DNA of 64,000 nucleotides from Metarhizium brunneum. Its lineage: Eukaryota; Ascomycota; Sordariomycetes; Hypocreales; Clavicipitaceae. Shown one piece after another: positions 1 through 12,639 of the stretch. The position numbers were made by a program, and so were the translations under genes. The stretch covers positions 496,001 to 560,000 of the forward strand of contig NC_089425.1 in assembly GCF_013426205.1 (NCBI RefSeq), in the 5' to 3' direction. The notes below the pieces were generated by a model. The model was not told where the DNA came from and searched no databases. It saw only the letters and a program-made list of their open reading frames with translations. Each line of letters opens with the position of its first letter. Positions within the stretch are counted from its first letter, which is position 1.

Positions 1-2003
1 CAAATTGAACCTGGATTCAGAGCATGGCCCAGTCACCTCCCATCCCGATTCGCTGCGCAGCGGTGAAGTCTCCGTGGAGTATATCCAAGGCCCTCGGTTT
101 AGGTTCATCTGTGCAGCGTGAGTAGTGTTGAGCCGGTAGGAAAGCGACAGCACAGCTGACATGTTTTGTGTAAATAGCATCGCTATTATGATGTTCATCA
201 CCAACATGGAGATTCCCGTCCTGATTACTGCATTGATCGCAATCACCAGCGACCTCGGGGGCTTTGACGACGTAAGCTGGGTGGTTTCCAGCTACCTGCT
301 AGGCTATGTCGGTACGTTGAATCAGTTTCCAGTCCGCCATGTCGATTACTCACACGCCCGAGGAGACAGCCGTCATCATAATCTTTGCCAAGTTCAGCGA
401 CATTTTCGGCCGAAAGCCCATCTTCTTGCTGTCCACCGCCACATTCATCATCTTTTCCGCCGCCTGTAGTGCCGCGCAGACACTGACGCAGCTGTAAGGA
501 CTCGACCTGCTACAGAATGGTATAGGGGTCGAGATTCCACTGGACTGACATGTGGCAGCATTGTGTTCCGAGCCTTCCAGGGCATCGGCGGCGGAGGCTG
601 TTTTTCTCTGTGCACAATCATGGTCTTTGACCTCGTTCCGCCAGAGAAGTATGCGCAAGTTGTAGCCAACATTTCTATAACCAATGCTGTAGCTCTTTTG
701 GTAGGGCCCATTATTGGCGGGGCCATAGCCGCTAATACGACGTGGAGATGGATCTTTATCATCAAGTTTGTCAAAACTTTGCCGAAGACACCCCATGTTT
801 GATGTTAAGGGCCGGGCTAACACATGCCATGACAGCGTTCCGATAGCCGTTCCGGCACTTGTTATATCTGTCTTGGCTATACCTAGTGGGTTCCCACACC
901 ACGGTCAAGTTAGACGCCAAACAGCCGAAAAAACGCTGCGTCACAGCGCCAAGAAGACACTTGGACGTATAGATATTCCTGGAACTGTCCTCGTTCTCTT
1001 GGCCGTACTAGGGCTAACAGCCGCCTTTGAGGAGGCCGACAAGCTCTTTCCATGGAAATCCGCATACGTCATCGCCTTGTTAATTGTATCCGGACTTCTT
1101 TGGATTGTGCTTATTTGGTGGGAGAGATATCTTTCGCTTTCCAACAGCACGCGAGAGCCAGTGTTGCCTTGGAGGTTGCTGACGAACCGCCGGATGGTGG
1201 GTATATTTCTGTAAGCCTCCTTCAACTCATCATCTTTTTCGCCAGCACAACTCTGACAGATATATCGAAGCAATTTTTTGCTGTTGGGAGGACCTACAGT
1301 CATTGGAATGTTCATCATCCCGCAGAGATTTCAGCTGGTGTATGGCACGTCTGGACTCGATGCAGGTGTCCGATTGATTCCGTTCACCGCAGCCATTCCG
1401 GTTAGCTCGATCTTTGCATCCAGCCTGGTGGGAAAGTACAAGGTGCCGCCTTTGTATCTCATCTTGTCAGGTTCTTGCCTCCAGGTACTTGGGTTTGGTC
1501 TGCTGGGAACACTGCCTGCGATGCTAGAAATACCAGCACGAATCTATGGCTATGAGCTCATTGCCGGATGGGGCTGTGGTATAAACTTCTCCTTGCTCTT
1601 CTTGATGGTTCCGTTTGTGATTGAGAAACGCGATCACGGTGAGCTTTGCCCTTGGTCCTCTGTATCTCGGGATGAGGGACAGGGATATGATGCTAATCGT
1701 TTCCCCTTAGCAATTGGCCTTGGGGCTGCATCGCAATTCAGATTTATCGGTAGCTCAATGGTTCTGGCCATCTCAACCTCCGTCTTCAACAGCTTCGCGA
1801 GACCACGGCTCCAGGAATTGGGCGCCGCTGGTGCTGATTCGCTAGTCGCTGTTCTTGCCACTCTGCCGACAGTGGTTCAGGAGCAGATCCGATACACTCT
1901 GGCAGAGGGTTACAGTCGTCAGACTCTTGCTCTTTGTGTCTCGGCAGCGCTGCAAGTCCCCGCTTCCCTGCTCATGTGGACAAAGAAGCCGCTGGTAGTG
2001 TAG
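1..2003 (+). CDS. MFS transporter, DHA2-type drug/metabolite efflux pump (5' partial)
   Basis: Major facilitator superfamily transporter of the plasma membrane, probably exporting a toxic compound or metabolite. The reading frame is open to the left edge, so the start lies outside the window. I infer exons <1-117, 178-311, 370-493, 559-765, 836-1210, 1271-1638 and 1711-2003; all phases join and about 538 residues are visible. Diagnostic fungal DHA2 features are the first helix with MEIPVL, WVVSSYLLGYVG, the loop motif FAKFSDIFGRKP, FRAFQGIGGGG, the WRWIFIINVP segment and MFIIPQRFQ. It ends with a final helix and KKPLVV. It lies head-to-tail with the SDR and P450 genes, so a role as a cluster exporter is possible but not shown. 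Family call is firm; substrate is unknown. Confidence 0.9.
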
Positions 2004-3318
2004 GACTTCTTTTGTCAACGCCCCATCGCCGCACGCTCGACTCATTTTTTTGTCAAGCGAGATGTTAGATTGAACACGGCCTGTGGGGGGCGGCACTGCA
2101 TGCCTTGGAAAAACCTGGAAACTGACTGCGTCATGATTTCGCTTTTCCTGTATCGGGGTTTTGAGTGTAAATTCGCTTCATGACCAAATTGGAGACTCCA
2201 GGGCCGAATTTCTGGTTTTCGTGATGGAGGTCTGGTACCTTGAAAACTATGCGGTTTTCTAGCATGATGTAATCATATTTGCTCTGCACGCAAAGCGCTA
2301 CGTGACTGGTGTGACGTCTTGGCTCAACTGACGATAATTGTCGAGTCGCGTTCTTCATACCGGAATACGTTTGTGGAGATGCGACATACTGTACACTGCG
2401 CGAGAGCTTACGTGACCGTTTTGTGCTGAAAGTGGGTAGCATGTAGCTATTATTAATTGCCGAGGTTTATGCCGAAGAGAAATACAAAAGCACGAAGCTC
2501 GAGTGCGGCCAGCGATGATGAGGAGGACCTATCATAAAGCAAGGCATCACCCTCCATGTTTGCGAAAGGGGGCTATGGAGGTAGGTACTTGCGTATGTAT
2601 CACATCCAAGTTGGTGGGCCAACATGTTTGGATGCTTGAAACGGGGAGTTGAGAGTTGATTCATCAATGTGGCAGTTTTTTTTTTTTTTTGGCAGAAGAA
2701 GAGGGCACGGCACGGTGCTGGAATGAGACGGTATGTCAATGGTGGGGCGGACGAACTGGCACCCAACTGGCACGGGCCGGCGACCTGTCCCTGTCAGACT
2801 AGTCCATATGGGACTAGTCCATATGGGGTTAAGGTTAATGCGGATCTTGGCCCCTGCCAGGCACCTGCCATCTCACCCCGGTCCAGATGTATTTCAGTAC
2901 AGACTGGGCGACATGGGGCTGCACCAAGTCATATTGATTGAACACGGTGCAGCCAGACAACACAACCAACACGTCGCAACACAAGTTCGACAGCTTTTGG
3001 GGCTCTGCAGTAATTCTGCAGCTCCGGAACCCCCCCGCGTCGTTTCATTTCTTTCCTCTCTTCCCTTCCCGCCCAACTCCCAAATCTCCTTACCATGCAT
3101 TTACCACTTGGTCAACGGGCGCCTTTTGTTTTTGCCTCGGATCAATTTTCTCCAACTGCGAACCGCATGCACTGAGCAACAGTCCATCGATTCCCATCAG
3201 CTTCTGTCAAGACCTAACGTTGTTACTGTTCACCAAGCATAAGCTCCTGATCCCGGCAGGCTGCAAGCTACTGAATCCACCACCATCGACTCTACCACTT
3301 GAGGAGTACACCGCAACT
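2004..3318. other. intergenic region, MFS to SDR
   Basis: No supportable gene. It holds a 15-bp perfect tandem duplication at 2797-2826, a poly-T run near 2677-2690, and a pyrimidine-rich stretch at about 3045-3095 ahead of the SDR start, of the kind seen in fungal core promoters. Short open frames on both strands look accidental. Confidence 0.5.
2797..2826. repeat. 15-bp perfect tandem repeat (GACTAGTCCATATGG x2)
   Basis: Two adjacent identical 15-bp units. Each contains two overlapping short palindromes, ACTAGT and CCATATGG. It lies about 0.5 kb upstream of the SDR start and could be a duplicated regulator site, or simple slippage. Confidence 0.7.
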
Positions 3319-4605
3319 ATGCCCTCAACAAATGCCTTTCAGGTCCAGGGGAGGGTGAGGAATCGGCTGCTGTCCTGGCATCAATCACGGTTCGCTGATT
3401 TCATTAGACCGCCATAATCACTGGCGGTTCGAGTGGTTTGGGACTGGCCGTCGCACGCCAGCTCGCTGCAAAGGGTGCCAACGTTGTTATTGTTGCGCGC
3501 GACCAAGCCAGGCTTCTTCAAGGCCTCGATACTGTCAAGGTAAACCTTCCTCTTGTCCCCTGCGCGTTTATGGTTGATGGGATGTGAGGCTGACTCAACA
3601 GCACAACAGAAAGAAGCTTCAAACCCCGAAACTCAGCTTTTCCATCAAATCAGTGCCGACCTCACCATCCCCTCTGAAGCTGTCCGCGTTGTGGACGAGG
3701 TGGTGTCGTGGAACTCTGGCAATCCACCCGACATTGTGAGCAAGTTCTGCACCTTCCCCCCTCCCCAGTCAGAGCATTTTGCTTGACTTGATGCACTTTG
3801 TGCCTGGACGGATAGGTTTTCCTCTCGATCTGGCAAATGCTAATTCTTAGAATTGCAGGTGTGGTGCTGCGCCGGTACTTCGCACCCGACCCTGTTCGTC
3901 GACACTCCAGTGACCGAGTTCTCCACGCAGATGCAAAACAACTACTTTACCAGCCTATACATGTCACACGCCATCCTGCAATGCTGGCTGAAGTCATCGC
4001 GCAAGAGCTTGACCTCGAACCTGCCTGGCTCTTCCGATAAATCCGAGTCTCGACCAAACTCTACCCTCCAACGCCACATCATCTTCACCGCATCCTTCCT
4101 GGCTTTCTATGGCATTGCTGGCTATTCCCCTTATAGTCCCACCAAGGCCGCGCTACGGTCTCTTGCAGACTCCCTTTCCCAAGAGATGAACTTGTACAGT
4201 GCCGCCTTTCCAAACGAGCCGAGGGTCCGCCTACACACAATCTTCCCTGCGGGTATCCTTACAGAAGGTTTCGAAGCTGAAAATCGCATCAAATCCGATT
4301 TGACCAAAATGCTCGAAGAAGGAGACGAGCCACAAACGCCCGAAGTTATTGCATCGAGGAGTATCAAGGGATTAGAGAGTGGACAGGAGCTCATCACAAC
4401 CGACTTTCAGACGGGGTTGGTCAAACGAAGCATGCTGGGAGGTAGTATCAGAGGTGGATTTGTTAGGGGAATCGGAGACTGGATTCTCACAGGACTGGTT
4501 TTTATCATCATGACAGTCGTCCGCGGGGATATGGACAACAAGGTGCGCAAATGGGGCCGACAATTTGGCAGCACGGGCATGAAGGAAGACAAGGGTCCAG
4601 CTTAG
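3319..4605 (+). CDS. 3-ketodihydrosphingosine reductase-like SDR
   Basis: Short-chain dehydrogenase of the KDSR/Tsc10 type, which reduces 3-ketosphinganine to sphinganine with NADPH on the cytosolic face of the ER. Inferred exons are 3319-3354, 3408-3539, 3610-3735 and 3859-4605, giving 346 aa. The nucleotide-binding motif TGGSSGLG is at residues 17-24, the family segment DIVWCCAGTSHPTLF follows the third intron, and the catalytic YSPTK pair is Tyr190/Lys194. A hydrophobic C-terminal segment (WILTGLVFIIMTVV) fits ER anchoring. The protein is slightly short at the N-terminus for the family and lacks a clear leading transmembrane helix. It may be the housekeeping enzyme or a pathway-specific copy lying between an exporter and a P450; the sequence alone does not decide. 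Confidence 0.85.
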
Positions 4606-5897
4606 GACTGGCTCAACCATTTGGCCGATTTCCCCTTTGTTTGTGTTACTCGTTCCGTCAAAGATTGAATGACGCTCTAGTCCCATAATAATCACCCGTA
4701 TTACCGATATAACGACGTTTGCTATCATCACCCGAGCCAATTTCCCTGTGCCTTTCTGCGTGTCGTCAAATGCACTTGAACGAGACGTGGATCCTACCAT
4801 ACAAAGCCCTACAAAGTTTCCCTGAGATATTCATCACCGCTTCAACACGGTTTTGACGAGGCAGTCTGTTCAAGGCAACTAAACACTGCAGCCTTGTATG
4901 TTGCAAAGAATCCTTGACACTACTAGAATGCCTAGGCAGGTGGTCAGCCACCATGCTCATGCTGTGGAACAAATCTTACAGGTTGCCTTAAGACTGGCAC
5001 TTTTGTACTACAACACGAGGCCAGTCGCTGCTGCCCAAGGTACTGGGATGTTATATGCATGTAAGCATCAGCATCTCCACGCCTACTACCCCGTACCCGC
5101 ACGATACGAGCATGCTCAGATGGTCAGCATTGGCAGCAAAACAAATACCTCAGTTCATATTGATGTCGTTTTTCGCGATACTTTTGCACTGTCAGACTTG
5201 TCAGATTGGTCAGACGGCAGGCAAAATATTTTGGGTAGGATGTGCAGATGGTGGCGCTTCAGGGGTTTAAGGCTCTGGTAGGTTGGGACGCTCTGCCTGG
5301 CCCCCAAGTCTCTGATACCGGACTGTCGAAATGGGTTTTGATCATAGGACGATCGTCGCGTGGTAGGCGCCGTCGTACAGTAGGGCCCGCCACGCGCACG
5401 GAATACTCTGTACTACGACTGCGGTCGCAGTCCATGTCAGATCTCCGCTGTGAAACCACGGGGCCCCATGCTGGTGATGCAAGGGGGAGGAGGTTATTCA
5501 GTGGGGGCTAGATCCGCCTGCCAACAAGACCTGGGCGTCCGAGGCCATCATCAGGTTATTGTTCTCACTGCACGTGGGAGGATGAGCAGGCTGTTGAACC
5601 AGGCTGCTGATTCCTCTGCAAACAAGTGTTTCTTGCGCGTCTCGTTGATGTTGCTATTTGTGGCTGTTCCAGGCACCATCCGGCAATCCTGAGCCTAGGG
5701 GCTTCCAATGCGATTCTATGGTGGAGATGTGTATTCGCTGTGGTTTGGCCAGTATACACGTATTTGGAAGAGATAAGAAGTCTGTTTCCACGGAAAACAT
5801 GTCTGCCCTTTTACGTGGTTTATTTTGCCATGACTCTATACCATCTCCCCGTGTTCAGCTATTCCCTGAGTCTTTTACTTGATAAGAACGAGTTACC
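4606..5897. other. intergenic region, SDR to P450
   Basis: About 1.3 kb without a convincing coding region. Short frames on both strands lack family motifs and splice support. It presumably contains the P450 promoter. Confidence 0.45.
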
Positions 5898-7650
5898 ATG
5901 TATCCGGAAGCAACACTCCTAAGAATCGCCGTGTACGCCACTGGCCTCGGTGTCGTATATGTATGTATACATCATGACATCTCTTACCATGGCGTAAATC
6001 TTTTGACATTGAAACAAGGTTGTGTCCCTCGCTCTCTACCGGCTTCTACTCCATCCGTTGAGTAAATATCCTGGCCCATTCACAGCCAAGCTCTCCGATT
6101 TATACGGCGCCTTCTATGCCTTCCATGCGGTTCTTCACGAGAGAACGCTAGACGACCACGCCAGATATGGTAGGCCCTTTTCATGCCCGAAAGACAAAGC
6201 AGCACTTTGTACTAATGGCTATGAACTCTAGGCCCGGTAGTGAGGCATGGACCTAACAAATTGGTCTTTAGCTCGGTCAAGGCTTTGCGAGGTAAGATCA
6301 CGCCAACACATTGAACCCGGGACATGTAATTTCTGAATACCAACGTCTCAGATATCTACCAAAACAACAACGTCACCAAATCCAGGGCGTACCTGATATC
6401 CCAGCGAGCACCCGGCGTCTACGGCCTCTTCAACGCCATCGACCAATCCCTGCACCAGAAAAAGCGCAAACTCGTCGGGAGGGCTCTGGCCCCGAAATCC
6501 CTTCAGGCATTCGAGCCCGTCCTCATTCAGCAGATCGACATCTTCATACAACAACTACAAAGGCACTGCGGCCCAGACGGCCGCCCAGTCAACATGACCA
6601 GCCAGACCAAGTATCTGTTCGTCGATGTCATGGGCCACCTCCTGTTCAAATACCCCCTCAACCTGCAAACCGAACCGACGCACCGGGTCCTGTCATACTC
6701 CCGGGCCAACTTCTTCTTCAACATCGGCATGCAGCTCCCGTCCCTGGTGGCCCTGCGCCTATGGGCCCTACAGTCGCTCTGGTCCGTCATCAGCAGGAAG
6801 CGCTACCTCCGGACGCTGCAGAAGATCATCCTCGCCCGTCTCGCGCAGGGCCCGCACGTCAAGCAGGAACTTCTTTACATGTCTGCCAAATCGGCCATTC
6901 CCCACGACGACAAGGAGTGGGTGTGTGACGTGCAGACCGAAGCGGTTTGGCACATGCTCGCCGGTCAGTGTTTTGCCATTTATTCGAGAGATGTTCTGTT
7001 CTGACGCGCATACAGGCAGCGACACGACGTCGACTACGCTCAGCGCTTTATTCTTCTACCTGGCCCGCAACCCGCGGTGCTACGGGCGACTCCGGCGCGA
7101 GATTCGCTCCGCGTTCGCTGAAGACGGGGATATCCGGAGCGGCGCGGCGCTCGCGAGCTGCGTCTACTTACGCGCGTGCCTGGACGAGACGCTCCGCATG
7201 TCGCCGGCGATTCCGGGCACGCTCTGGCGGGAAGAGGTGTCTGGGCCCGAGGCCGAGGCGAGGAAGCTCGTTGTGGACGGCCATGTGATTCCGCGGGGGG
7301 TGCATGTCGGTGTCAACACGTACTCTTTGCTTCATAACGAAGAGTACTTTCCGGAGCCGTTTGTTTTTAGGCCTGAGCGCTGGCTGGACGCGGCGTCTGG
7401 GCAGGCGGATAGGGAGGCGTTTGCGCCGTTTTCGCTGGGCGCGCGCGGGTGCCTGGGTAAGGGTGTCGCTTACTTGGGGACCAGTCTTGTTGTGGCCAAG
7501 ACGTTGTGGCACTTTGATTTCGAGGAGTCGCTGGGATGTGAAGTGCAGCAGGGTCGGAATGGGGACGAGTTTCATATTCGTGACATGTTTTCTGCTGTGC
7601 ATGACGGGCCTTATTTGACGTTTCGTGAGGTTGGTCGTGGAGGGGAGTGA
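5898..7650 (+). CDS. cytochrome P450 monooxygenase
   Basis: Membrane-anchored haem monooxygenase of the isotrichodermin-hydroxylase/benzoate-hydroxylase-like fungal P450 group. Inferred exons are 5898-5960, 6019-6169, 6232-6291, 6352-6963 and 7016-7650; phases join to 506 aa. An N-terminal hydrophobic anchor is followed by the family opening HPLSKYPGP. The I-helix oxygen-binding motif AGSDTT spans the last intron (residues 295-300), ETLR (ExxR) is at 353-356, PERW at 415-418 and the haem loop FSLGARGCLG at 434-443, with Cys441 as ligand. All key residues are intact. The third position is noticeably GC-rich. The neighbours (MFS, SDR) suggest a tailoring role in a small pathway; the substrate is unknown. 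Confidence 0.92.
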
Positions 7651-9154
7651 CTTGGTCTTGTCGGGCTGAGGAGATGAGGCTTGTGTATGTGGTCGGTAGG
7701 GCTCTAGATATTCAGATGATGGGGAACGCTTTGTACGTATTTAGATGACGACTCAATATTGATATTTCACTGTAATATGGAGCGTTTTCTATTCCGTGCA
7801 TGATCCTTCAAATTCTCGTTTGGATGAGTGCTTCCTTCTCAAGTGAGAAGCGAACCTGATCCCGATCCCTACCCTATAGCATTATGTCAGTTTGACATGA
7901 GACGTGTTCCAGACGAGGAATATGGGCTCGAGGAATATGCCATAGATTGGCGACATGAATGTGTGAATTGCATTCTGTCCCAATTTACTCCAAGAGTATC
8001 TCAACTGGTGAACCGAGAAGCCACCACCGGGCACCAATTTGTTCGACGTCGTCTTCAGTCAGCCTAAGACCCTGCAGACATGGAAGTGGCATGTCAACGA
8101 GGCCTATCGATACATATGTAAGTCTTCCCTGCAATAGCATCCTGAAGGAACCATCACACGCGCGATGCAACTCTCACCCTCTCGAGCCAAACCACCTCTA
8201 CCCATCTATTTTCGAAATCACCCCTCCGCCGATCTCTTACATCAACTCTCTGAATCTGCCTCGAAAGCAGGAGCTGAACCTCCCGCCCGTAGCATCGACT
8301 CCGGGCGGATACATCCAGAAAAGAAACAACATGGACAGTGGGGGCTGTCAGCACAGGAATGTACACTTATAGGCTCCCATCCGCAAGAGTGCTTTCGACG
8401 TTTGTTTCAGCGAGACTCAGGTGCTGGCAGGCAGTCAGCGTAGCATTCATGTATACCAAGACCAGGGCGATGGATCGACGCTTCAACCTATTGCCTTTTA
8501 TTCGTTGGAAACCACGCTCCCCAGACCTGGATAAGCTTCTTGGCGAGCGGTCAGCAACTAGCCATATGCGGTAGCCTGCAGAGTTGTGGGTTCGGTGAGG
8601 ATTGCAATTTGCGCCCGTATACAAAGCTCCCAGATTGGCGGGCAGGAGAGCAGGCTGCGCATAGAGTGTGGTAGAGGTAACACCAGACGAAACAGGTCTT
8701 TTGAGTGATTTGCTGTTCTAGTCGTGTCTATTTGAGGGTGAACTAAATTCTGACAAGGGAGAGAAAATTGCTATAGATGTTGCTGATCGCGATTTGAAGG
8801 TGTGGCGTTTTGCAGCTACTTTTGGATGCGTCTCCCGGCGGCAGGGATGTACTCCGTACCTTGACTTGAGCCTTGATTAGATTGTACGAGGTTCTGGAAG
8901 GCACACCATATAATTGATGTTCTTTTCTGTCGCCAGGTCTCAGTGAGTAGTTTTTGGGGGCGCAGCGATTCCCCTGGTTGGTGTCATCTGTAATGGGGGG
9001 AAGTGGCGCTTGTAAGACCAGCTATAGATGAGACTCGGAGCCAGCAGTTGACTAGCTGCAGTAGACTATTCCTCTGATGAGTTTATGGATGATATGTCCT
9101 CGTTAAGCCCACGAGTTGCTTCACAACACACAGTCCCCAAGATATCCGCCTACA
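7651..9154. other. intergenic region, P450 to rhodopsin-domain gene
   Basis: About 1.5 kb. A few short open frames exist (for example around 7959-8372 plus) but none shows a domain, a consistent splice pattern or a convincing start. I see no RNA gene here. Confidence 0.45.
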
Positions 9155-10359
9155 ATGGATGAGGTTGTAAATCTAAGCGTGGGAGCCGTCATGGCCGTGC
9201 TAGCAATCGTGGCCGTCGTGGCGCGCTTTTACGCGCGCCATTCCAGGAAAGCCAAGTTGCAATGGGACGACTGGCTCATCGTGGTGTCGCTGGTTGCCAT
9301 GATTGCGACGGACATTCTGGCTATATGCGGTTTGGAAAACCCTCCCCTTGTCCTCCAAACCATCCATCAACACAACTCCTGAGCAACATGAAGATTAACA
9401 CTTCTCCCAGCCATCACCGGCAATCCTACGGGCCCTGAAACGGCCACCGTCGTGACTGATACGCACGAGTACGCCCCCGAGGACGTCTTGTACACCAAGC
9501 TGAGCTGGGCTACAACGGTCATATATTTTGCCATAACGTCGACCACAAAGCTCTCCATCCTGCTCATGTATAATCGGCTCTTCTCAGTGGACGAGCGGTT
9601 CCGCCGAATCGTCATGATACTCTCTGTGCTCGTGGTAGGCTTCTGGGTAGGATGCACAGTCGCCGACTTGACCAACTGCGTTCCCATGGAATACGTATGG
9701 ATCAACAGCCTGTCCGACCCGCGGTACTGCTTCAACTTCAACATCTACTGGTTCGCCAGCGGCGTCTGCGAGGCCCTGATTGATACTCTGATCTTGCTGT
9801 TGCCCATCAAGGTCGTTCTCGGACTGCAGCTCGGCCTGAAGCAAAAGGTTGCTGTGGGGTCAGTGTTCCTCCTAGGTGCATTGTGAGTAAACGTGCTTTG
9901 ACTTCTGTATAACCCCCCAACCAAGGCTAAACATGAGTGAAAAGCGTCATCGTATCCGGCTTGCTCAAGACTAGCTTCGGATATATCCCAGGAAGCCGCC
10001 AGCCTTCTTTTTCCAGGACGCAGCTGTGGACATCGGTGCACTGTGGCACGGGCATCATCTGCGCCTGTCTTCCCATTTGCTGGCCGCTATTCGGGCGCCT
10101 GTGGAAATTGCACCTACCGTCATGGCCGGGTGCTTTGCAGATCCGGGAGTATTGGTACAGGCTCAGGGGCGAGCACTCGGCAGAGAAGTCGAGGAAGCCT
10201 TCGGGGGCGAGTGATGGGGAGTTCCAGCTGTCCAACAACTTTACCAGCCGGGGGTTTACGGTGTCGTTTGGTGGCATTCACGAGGAGCAAGTATACCGTG
10301 AAGACTACTCGACAGTGTCTCACGTTCCACATCGCAAACACTCTGTGTCTGCCGTGTGA
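9155..10359 (+). CDS. fungal rhodopsin-domain / PTH11-like integral membrane protein
   Basis: Multi-pass plasma-membrane protein of the large fungal family related to SAT4/PTH11 (fungal rhodopsin domain). Members are candidate GPCR-like sensors, but most have no known ligand. Inferred exons are 9155-9329, 9411-9882 and 9945-10359, total 353 aa. Visible features: helix 1 then DDWLIVVSLVAM, TKLSILLMYNRLF, a helix with FWVGCTVADLTNCVP, the CFNFNIYWFASGV segment, LILLLPIKVVLGLQL, and RTQLWTSVHCGTGIICACLP, followed by a cytosolic tail rich in Ser/Arg. The start at 9155 gives a helix close to the N-terminus; an ATG at 9116 in the same frame is an alternative. Its first extracellular stretch is shorter than usual, so the exon 1/2 junction is the least certain part. 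Confidence 0.82.
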
Positions 10360-11426
10360 GGTGGCGATGCTGCATTGATGGTAGGAGAGTGTCGTAGTGT
10401 GAGGATTTTGGCAGGGACCTTTGCACGCACAATATAAAGTTCGTCATCGCTGAATAGATTTGATTACTTTTGAAAGACTCAATGTCTTGTAGATGCCATC
10501 ACTCTCAAGGTGGATGGGAGGAGTGCCGGGAATGGAGATGGACTTGTCGCTTGGATTGGGTGCTGGACTCGCCCTCATGGCACCAAGAGAAGACTCAGAA
10601 GACAATCAACGTCAGTTCTTACTTCTCCGCAAGATGACTCAAGTGCTAGGTAATACCTACCTAGGTGGGTAGATGTGTTGGTAGCAAAAGTACGGAGTAG
10701 CTGATGCAGATTTGTCTGAGGCGTTTGAAGTTGGGGGTGGCTGAGCTGCTGATGGAGGAGTTTTTTTCTTCTTCTTTTTTTTGTTGGACGTGATGGTTAC
10801 ATTTGAGAACCGAGACAAAAAAAAAAGGCACGCTGACGCACAACACACAGGGCTGGTGAGAAATGACGAAGCTGCCTGGCCGCCGGAAATCATCCACTGA
10901 GCTTGTGCATCTTGACCCCCAGGCCTGTGGTCTGGTCCAATTAGCAGCACTTGAGGCGTCTGGCCTGTTCAGCAAGTGCACCCGCCGACTCCTCAATTAA
11001 TGTCTAGGTACGGAGTACTCCGTGCTTGGGTACCTGGCAATTTCCCAATTCCCATTCGATTGCCATGCCTCGAGGCTGGTGGCACTCTGCACCTAGAGCT
11101 CGGTGCCTTGCGACACGTCAAGCAATCATGCATCCGCGCAATTTAACCATGTTTGATGCCCCGTCCTTGCATGTAGAATGGAGGGTGACTTGCTGATGCT
11201 TTCAGGCTCCAATATGCGGGTGGTTGTCTGTTGAGGCAGTACCATGTCGCACGGGCCTGATTCGTTCTTTCCCTGCCTTGTGTATTCCGGTACCTGAGAA
11301 CTCCTCTCGTAGCAAAGAGACATTGACAATATTTCCATGTCGGCGCCCTCCCCGAGGAAATAAAATCTTGGCCATCTTCTCTCCGAGAGCTCTCACAACA
11401 ACATCTTCTCACCATTGCCTTCCATC
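10360..11426. other. intergenic region with homopurine/homopyrimidine runs
   Basis: No gene seen. It contains T/C-rich and A-rich runs near 10760-10830 and presumably the promoter of the thioesterase-like gene. Confidence 0.45.
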
Positions 11427-12522
11427 ATGCACAATCCAGCCGCAGCGTGGGCCCGGATGGCCTTGCTGGGATTGCTTCCCGCCTTGGCATTCGCGCTACA
11501 CAGATTCAATGCGCTTGAGGCCATCACGAGTTTCTACACAGGCCCAGGCAGCTACAGCCGCATCCTGGCCACTGTGCTCTTGGCCCTGAACTGGAAGAGC
11601 CTGCCTTTGGCCTGGAATGTATGGATATAGATGTGCACACAAATCTGCCAAGCAAGGGCAAAAAACTGACATTTCTCCCCCCACGCAGGTCCGGATATGG
11701 CATGCCATGATCTTGCACTTGTTCGTTCGCGAATTCCATGCCCACACGCCCGACAAGCTCTTCCACCCCATCATCAGCGAGTCGCACGCATCCATAGGCG
11801 AGATTGACTACCGTCTGCACAAGTCAAACTCGACCTACCTCGCCGACCTCGACATCAGTCGCTCGCATCTCGTCTCGCATCTCGTCGCCCGCGCCGGCCA
11901 TCTGGCCGCGAGCAATGCCAAGACGCGCCTGGTCATGGACCCGTCCAATCCGTCCAAGCCCGCCCGAGGCTCCTTCAATATCGGCATAGGCGGCGTCCAC
12001 TGTTCGTTCAAGAGGGAGATCAAGCCCTTCCAAAAGTACGAGATGTGGTCCCGCATCTTGTCCTGGGACCGAAAGTGGCTATATATAGCCACCCACTTTG
12101 TCGAGAAGGGAGCCGTGCTGCCGCGGTCCTGGGACGCACACAATTGCGGCCGGACGAGATCCAGCCCCGGAAAACCCCAGGACTGGGAAAAGAAGATTTT
12201 CGCCACCGCCGTCACCTCGTACGTGTTTAAGCTTGGCCGGCTGACTATCCACCCGGCTATTATGCTCGGGGCGAGCGGCCTTTTGCCGGAGCGTCCAGGG
12301 GGGTGGACTTTGGCCGACAATGGCGAAAGCCCTACGTCGGGGGATATCGTCGGTGCCGACGAACTCGGTGACGTCCAGACGCCCGAGTGGACGTGGGAAC
12401 GGACCGAGAAGGAACGCAGGAGAGGCTTGGAGTATGCGCGACACTTTGCTGCCATGGATGATCTGCACGGCTGGTTTGACGGTGGTGAAGACGGGGCGCT
12501 GGGTCGTTTCTTTTTGGGCTAG
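11427..12522 (+). CDS. THEM6-like thioesterase-superfamily protein
   Basis: A hot-dog-fold protein of the THEM6/4HBT_2 type found widely in fungi, often mislabelled as a capsule polysaccharide protein. Inferred exons 11427-11618 and 11689-12522 give 341 aa. The N-terminus has one or two hydrophobic helices (WARMALLGLLPALAFAL and ILATVLLALNWKSLPLAW). After the 70-nt intron comes the hot-dog entry region (HLFVREFHAHTP, EIDYRLHKSNSTYLADLDISR), then FKREIKPFQKYEMWSRIL, DRKWLYIATHFVEKGAV and the C-terminal EYARHFAAMDDLHGWFDGG. These motifs match the family; no catalytic residue can be assigned with confidence. It is the last gene before the A+T island, whose start lies about 140 bp downstream. Confidence 0.82.
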
Positions 12523-12639
12523 CTTCTGAAACGTTCCATCAGCCATACAACTATCTGGTTGCTGCTACATCTCATCTTGGAAAGATTGAGTTGCTTGGAT
12601 TGGTTTTGGAGGATAATGTAGGGAGTCGAGTTGACAGAG

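Noticed and set aside
350..823. Long minus-strand frames opposite the MFS gene
   Set aside because: They are antisense shadows of the transporter exons and have no motif.
2669..3417. Several overlapping plus frames of 90-169 codons before the SDR
   Set aside because: Proline/His-rich translations of promoter-like pyrimidine tracts; the SDR start and first intron lie inside them in another frame.
6311..6928. 205-codon Arg/Pro-rich frame inside the P450
   Set aside because: Out-of-frame reading of GC-rich P450 exon 4; the true frame has all P450 motifs.
7959..8372. 137-codon plus frame between P450 and rhodopsin-domain gene
   Set aside because: Looked weakly protein-like, but no motif, no splice sites and no homologous copy.
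11835..12546. Minus frames of 155-206 codons opposite the thioesterase-like gene
   Set aside because: Antisense shadows caused by GC-rich third positions.
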